Shown here piece by piece: positions 63,002 through 64,000 of a stretch of DNA of 64,000 bases. The position numbers and the translations under genes were made by a program. The stretch covers positions 1 to 64,000 of the forward strand of contig CAYZNN010000007.1 of NCBI GenBank assembly GCA_964479665.1, in the 5' to 3' direction. The first letter of the stretch is position 1; each line of letters starts with the position of its first letter. Source of the DNA: UBA2287 sp964479665 (lineage in GTDB: Bacteria > Bacteroidota > Bacteroidia > Bacteroidales > Tenuifilaceae). Under the pieces are notes generated by a model. That model had not been told where the DNA came from, searched no databases, and saw nothing but the letters and a program-made list of their open reading frames with translations.

Positions 63002-64000
63002 ATGAAAAATAACAGAAAAAATATCATTTTGCTTATAGTTTCACTGTTTTTTCTAGGGCTAGGAACTTTTCAAATAGTACAAAAATTCGACAGGGATATT
63101 ATTAATATATGGGACGAAGCCAGCAGCGCCAAGAATGCCATTGACATGCTTACGAATGGCAACTATTTGGTACAGTACGACGATGGCGTTCCGGTTAGGG
63201 ACGATTTTAAACCACCCATTTCACTATGGCTTAAAATGATTTCGTATAAAATATTTGGAATAAACGAGTTCTCCGTCAGGCTACCCTCAATTATTGCTGC
63301 TTTACTTACCCTGCTAGCCCTGTGGTATTTTGGTTTATTTATTCTTAAAAAACCCGAACTGGGATTGTTATTCGCACTCCTCACCTCATGCACTCAAGGG
63401 TTCATTGTTTCTCATGTTGCACGAACAGGTGAACCCGATGCGCTTGTAATACTATTTGTAACCCTTTCGTTAATTTCGTACTACCTACTTTTGACGAATT
63501 ACCCACTGAAAACAACAAAATACCTACTCCTTTTTGGATGCTTTGTTTTGCTGGCAATACTCACTAAAGGAATAATTGGGGTTGTTTCACTAGTGGGATT
63601 ATCGATTTTTACATTAATTACACCTAATGGTCGAAAATTAATTTTTAACTATAAGTTTTGGCTAACCATAGCTTGTGTAATTGCTATAACGGCTTCCTAT
63701 TATATTGCCAGGGAAGTATTAGATCCTGGGTACCTTGAGGGGGTTTGGAAATATGAGATATATGCTGCAAAAAAACACCCCGATTGGATTGTTCACAAAC
63801 ATCCTGAGTTCAGCTTCTATTTTTATTTTTTATTTTCAGAGGGTTTCTTTCCCTTTTTATTTCTGTTTCCTTTATCGTTCATAACGTTCTTTTTTACTTC
63901 AGATATAACTTTTAAAAACTTAATTTCCTTTTCTTTTCTGGGATCTTTCCTCCTTATTTTGATTATGTCCTTATCACATACAAAAAACAATTGGTATATT
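63002..64000 (+). CDS. ArnT/GT39-like membrane glycosyltransferase, 5' part
   Basis: Begins at the ATG at 63002 and is open to the window end (333 codons, incomplete). The first loop after helix 1 has IWDEASSAKNAIDMLTNG with the acidic pair of ArnT/GT39 enzymes. RDDFKPPISLWLKMISYKIF then corresponds to the KPPL motif, and HVARTGEPDALVILFVTLSL is typical of this family. Multiple helices follow. Such enzymes move a sugar from polyprenyl phosphate onto lipid A or another lipid acceptor. It is preceded by 226 bases without a gene, very AT-rich, with no hairpin that I could assign. Confidence 0.82.
   Translation, partial: MKNNRKNIILLIVSLFFLGLGTFQIVQKFDRDIINIWDEASSAKNAIDMLTNGNYLVQYDDGVPVRDDFKPPISLWLKMISYKIFGINEFSVRLPSIIAALLTLLALWYFGLFILKKPELGLLFALLTSCTQGFIVSHVARTGEPDALVILFVTLSLISYYLLLTNYPLKTTKYLLLFGCFVLLAILTKGIIGVVSLVGLSIFTLITPNGRKLIFNYKFWLTIACVIAITASYYIAREVLDPGYLEGVWKYEIYAAKKHPDWIVHKHPEFSFYFYFLFSEGFFPFLFLFPLSFITFFFTSDITFKNLISFSFLGSFLLILIMSLSHTKNNWYI

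Noticed and set aside
1..64000. tRNA, rRNA, CRISPR array, prophage or intact insertion sequence
   Set aside because: Reading the intergenic spaces found no cloverleaf ends, no regular spaced repeats, and no transposase or phage structural genes.

Overview
The window comes from a Bacteroidota (Bacteroidetes) chromosome, most likely an anaerobic or fermentative member of Bacteroidia. The evidence is a PorV/PorQ-family protein of type IX secretion-associated genomes, DUF4783, DUF4412 and Gcw_chp proteins, a propeller-SpoIIE regulator, AT-rich leaders without clear Shine-Dalgarno sites, and exported proteins that nearly all carry Gln just after the signal peptide. HydF implies an [FeFe] hydrogenase elsewhere in the genome. 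I saw no rRNA, tRNA, CRISPR array, intact insertion sequence or prophage.

Layout. 1-9 kb: the end of an unknown gene, a perfect hairpin terminator, a large propeller/SpoIIE phosphatase sensor, an outer-membrane barrel, an M50-like membrane protease, a minus-strand run trmN - TIGR02757 - lolD, and a PLP aminotransferase. 9-13 kb: a GT2 glycosyltransferase fused to a shortened sugar-phosphotransferase-like tail, apbE, and two tiny membrane/Cys proteins. 13-19.6 kb: a secreted M14 peptidase, a minus-strand run DUF4783 - nadC - yihY/brkB - pdxH, and rlmH. 19.6-26 kb: a giant NtrY-like histidine kinase and a POT/MOT1 transporter pair. 26-30.6 kb: a coiled-coil protein, a secreted caspase-like protease and an LPP20-like protein, then fabD. 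30.6-38 kb: a four-gene sensory unit (Gcw_chp porin, methyl-accepting protein, PAS histidine kinase, outer-membrane protein) and a TolC homologue. 38-46.5 kb: a DUF4143 ATPase, then der, era and valS, then hydF with an exported protein of unknown function. 46.6-54.3 kb: DUF4412, a 25-bp palindrome, an orphan cytosine methyltransferase, membrane proteins, pssA, a PorV/PorQ barrel, a HAD phosphatase and a glutaminyl cyclase. 54.3-64 kb: surface-glycan and envelope genes, including two neighbouring decayed genes, an aspartase-like protein with altered active-site motifs, and two integral-membrane glycosyltransferases (the last cut by the window end).

How it fits together. Most of the window is housekeeping (translation GTPases, valyl-tRNA synthetase, fatty-acid and phospholipid synthesis, NAD and PLP cofactors) mixed with envelope biology. 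The glutaminyl cyclase and 13 exported proteins with Gln at +1 form a consistent N-terminal pyroglutamate picture. The most notable signals are: multiple inactivating lesions in pbpC and in the adjacent membrane glycosyltransferase gene; a one-base frameshift at a homopolymer in the methyl-accepting gene; an aspartase-like protein lacking the signature-loop lysine; a GT2/phosphotransferase fusion without a catalytic core; and a caspase - LPP20 - coiled-coil cluster. No feature clearly amounts to a new defence or mobile system. The sensory unit and the caspase cluster are the best candidates for undescribed function.
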